In this document: piece by piece, positions 63,075 through 64,000 of the stretch
Layout: each line of letters starts with the position of its first letter
Numbering within the stretch: position 1 is the stretch's first letter
Source of the DNA: Aquanectria penicillioides
Taxonomy: Eukaryota; Ascomycota; Sordariomycetes; Hypocreales; Nectriaceae
NCBI GenBank assembly: GCA_003415625.1
Contig: PYIU01000001.1
Location: 8,216,042 to 8,280,041 of the forward strand
DNA: 64,000 nucleotides
Direction of reading: 5' to 3'
The notes under the pieces: generated by a model
Told to the model about the DNA's origin: nothing
What the model saw: the letters and a program-made list of their open reading frames with translations, nothing else
The model's database searches: none
Program-made: the position numbers and the translations under genes

Positions 63075-63302
63075 TGATAATAAAATGGATAGATTTGCGA
63101 TTTGCGGTGCTAAGATCTATAGTAGATCTGTGGAAGATTTGCGATTTATAGTGCTAAGATTTAAAAGAAAGTAAGAGAGAGAGAGAGAAGGAAAGAGAGA
63201 GAAGGAAAGAGAGAGAAGGAAAGAGAGAGAAGGAAAGAGAGAGAAAGAGATAGACTACTATAGTAATATTCTTATGCTTGCGATCAATAGATTATTGCTA
63301 GA

Positions 63303-63386
<84 letters not shown>

Positions 63387-63476
63387 GGAGAGAGAGAGAG
63401 AGAGAGGGAGAGAAAGAGAGAGATAGACTACTATAGTAATATTCTTATGCTCGCGATTAATAGATTATTGCTAAAA

Positions 63477-63523
<47 letters not shown>

Positions 63524-63531
63524 GGAGAGAA

Positions 63532-63562
<31 letters not shown>

Positions 63563-63615
63563 TAGACTACTATAGTAATATTCTTATGCTCGCGATCAAT
63601 AGATTATTGCTAAAA

Positions 63616-63693
<78 letters not shown>

Positions 63694-63785
63694 GAGAAAG
63701 AGGGAGAGAGGGAGAGAGAGAGAGAAAGAGAGAGAAAGAGAGAGAAAGAGAGAGAAAGAGAGAGAAAGAGAGTAAAAAGAAAAAA
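63075..63785. repeat. Subtelomeric repeat zone: ~60 bp core units separated by (GA)n tracts
   Basis: Not RIP-mutated: CpG, CpA and TpG return. It begins with two copies of a block like GATTTGCGATTT..GTGCTAAGAT (about 63,093-63,165). Then come three copies of a core starting TAGACTACTATAGTAATATTC and ending ATTATTGCTA, at 63,251, 63,424 and 63,563. They are separated by purine-only GA/GGGA/GAAA tracts of 60-200 bases. The long frames in this zone are artefacts of the repeat. Strong purine/pyrimidine strand asymmetry could allow triplex structures. Confidence 0.92.
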
Positions 63786-63883
63786 GTAAGGGCAAAAAGG
63801 TAAGGGCAAGAAGGTAAGGGCAAGAAGGTAAGGGCAAGAAGGTAAGGGCAAGAAGGTAAGGGCAAGAAGGTGAGGGCAAGAAG
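63786..63883 (+). repeat. Seven tandem 14 bp telomere-like repeats
   Basis: Seven units of GTAAGGGCAAGAAG; the first has AAAAAG, the last GTGAGGG. Each contains TAAGGG, close to TTAGGG, and the array runs straight into the telomere. Confidence 0.95.
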
Positions 63884-63884
63884 G

Positions 63885-64000
63885 TTAGGGTTAGGGTTAG
63901 GGTTAGGGTTAGGGTTAGGGTTAGGGTTAGGGTTAGGGTTAGGGTTAGGGTTAGGGTTAGGGTTAGGGTTAGGGTTAGGGTTAGGGTTAGGGTTAGGGTT
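63885..64000 (+). repeat. Telomere, (TTAGGG)19
   Basis: A perfect TTAGGG array to the end of the window, G-rich strand pointing 3' to the end, as for a right chromosome arm. No variant units inside the array. Confidence 0.98.

Noticed and set aside
63570..63879. Long frames of alternating Ser/Leu or Arg/Glu residues
   Set aside because: They are translations of the (GA)n tracts in the subtelomere, with no start context or family.

Overview
The window is the right-hand end of a filamentous ascomycete (Pezizomycotina) chromosome. Genes have 44-77 bp GT-AG introns with CTRAY-type branch sites, gene families are typical of that group (LaeA-like methyltransferase, RTA1, 2EXR, sugar-porter MFS), the last 116 bases are (TTAGGG)n in the orientation of a right telomere, and a very AT-rich block shows loss of CpA/TpG, the signature of repeat-induced point mutation (RIP). 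Hypocreales is a reasonable guess, but the genus cannot be fixed from sequence alone.

Region 1 (1-28,269) has normal base composition and carries accessory genes: two convergent short-chain dehydrogenases, a six-exon MFS sugar transporter, a PNPOx-like flavin-barrel protein, decayed M3 metallopeptidase and GNAT genes, a 2EXR gene with an apparent frameshift, a long-arm foldback/MITE element, a nine-exon LaeA-like methyltransferase with a GC-AG intron, a protein kinase spliced to a five-finger C2H2 tail, a broken amino-acid permease, an RTA1 membrane protein with an apparent frameshift, and a 1,369-residue protein of unknown family. No polyketide synthase, NRPS or terpene synthase is present, so it is not demonstrably a metabolite cluster. 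The many broken genes fit a decaying subtelomere.

Region 2 (about 28,200-63,074) is a RIP-mutated transposon graveyard, and its layering can be read. A Gypsy element (family X, copy A, plus strand) was split by a 7.9 kb chromodomain Gypsy element with matching 193 bp LTRs and a perfect TAGCC target duplication. Copy A later received a 594 bp tRNA-derived SINE (perfect 14 bp target duplication) and a lone LTR. A second copy of X (copy B, minus strand, 57,334-63,074) is colinear with copy A and keeps both sites empty, proving the two insertions. The chromovirus carries a long reading frame antisense to its 3' third, broken only by TAA/TAG stops of the kind RIP creates from CAA/CAG.

Region 3 (63,075-64,000) is the chromosome tip. 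It is not RIP-mutated: it begins abruptly inside the reverse transcriptase of X copy B, has three copies of a ~60 bp core separated by (GA)n tracts, then seven 14 bp telomere-like repeats (GTAAGGGCAAGAAG), then the TTAGGG array.
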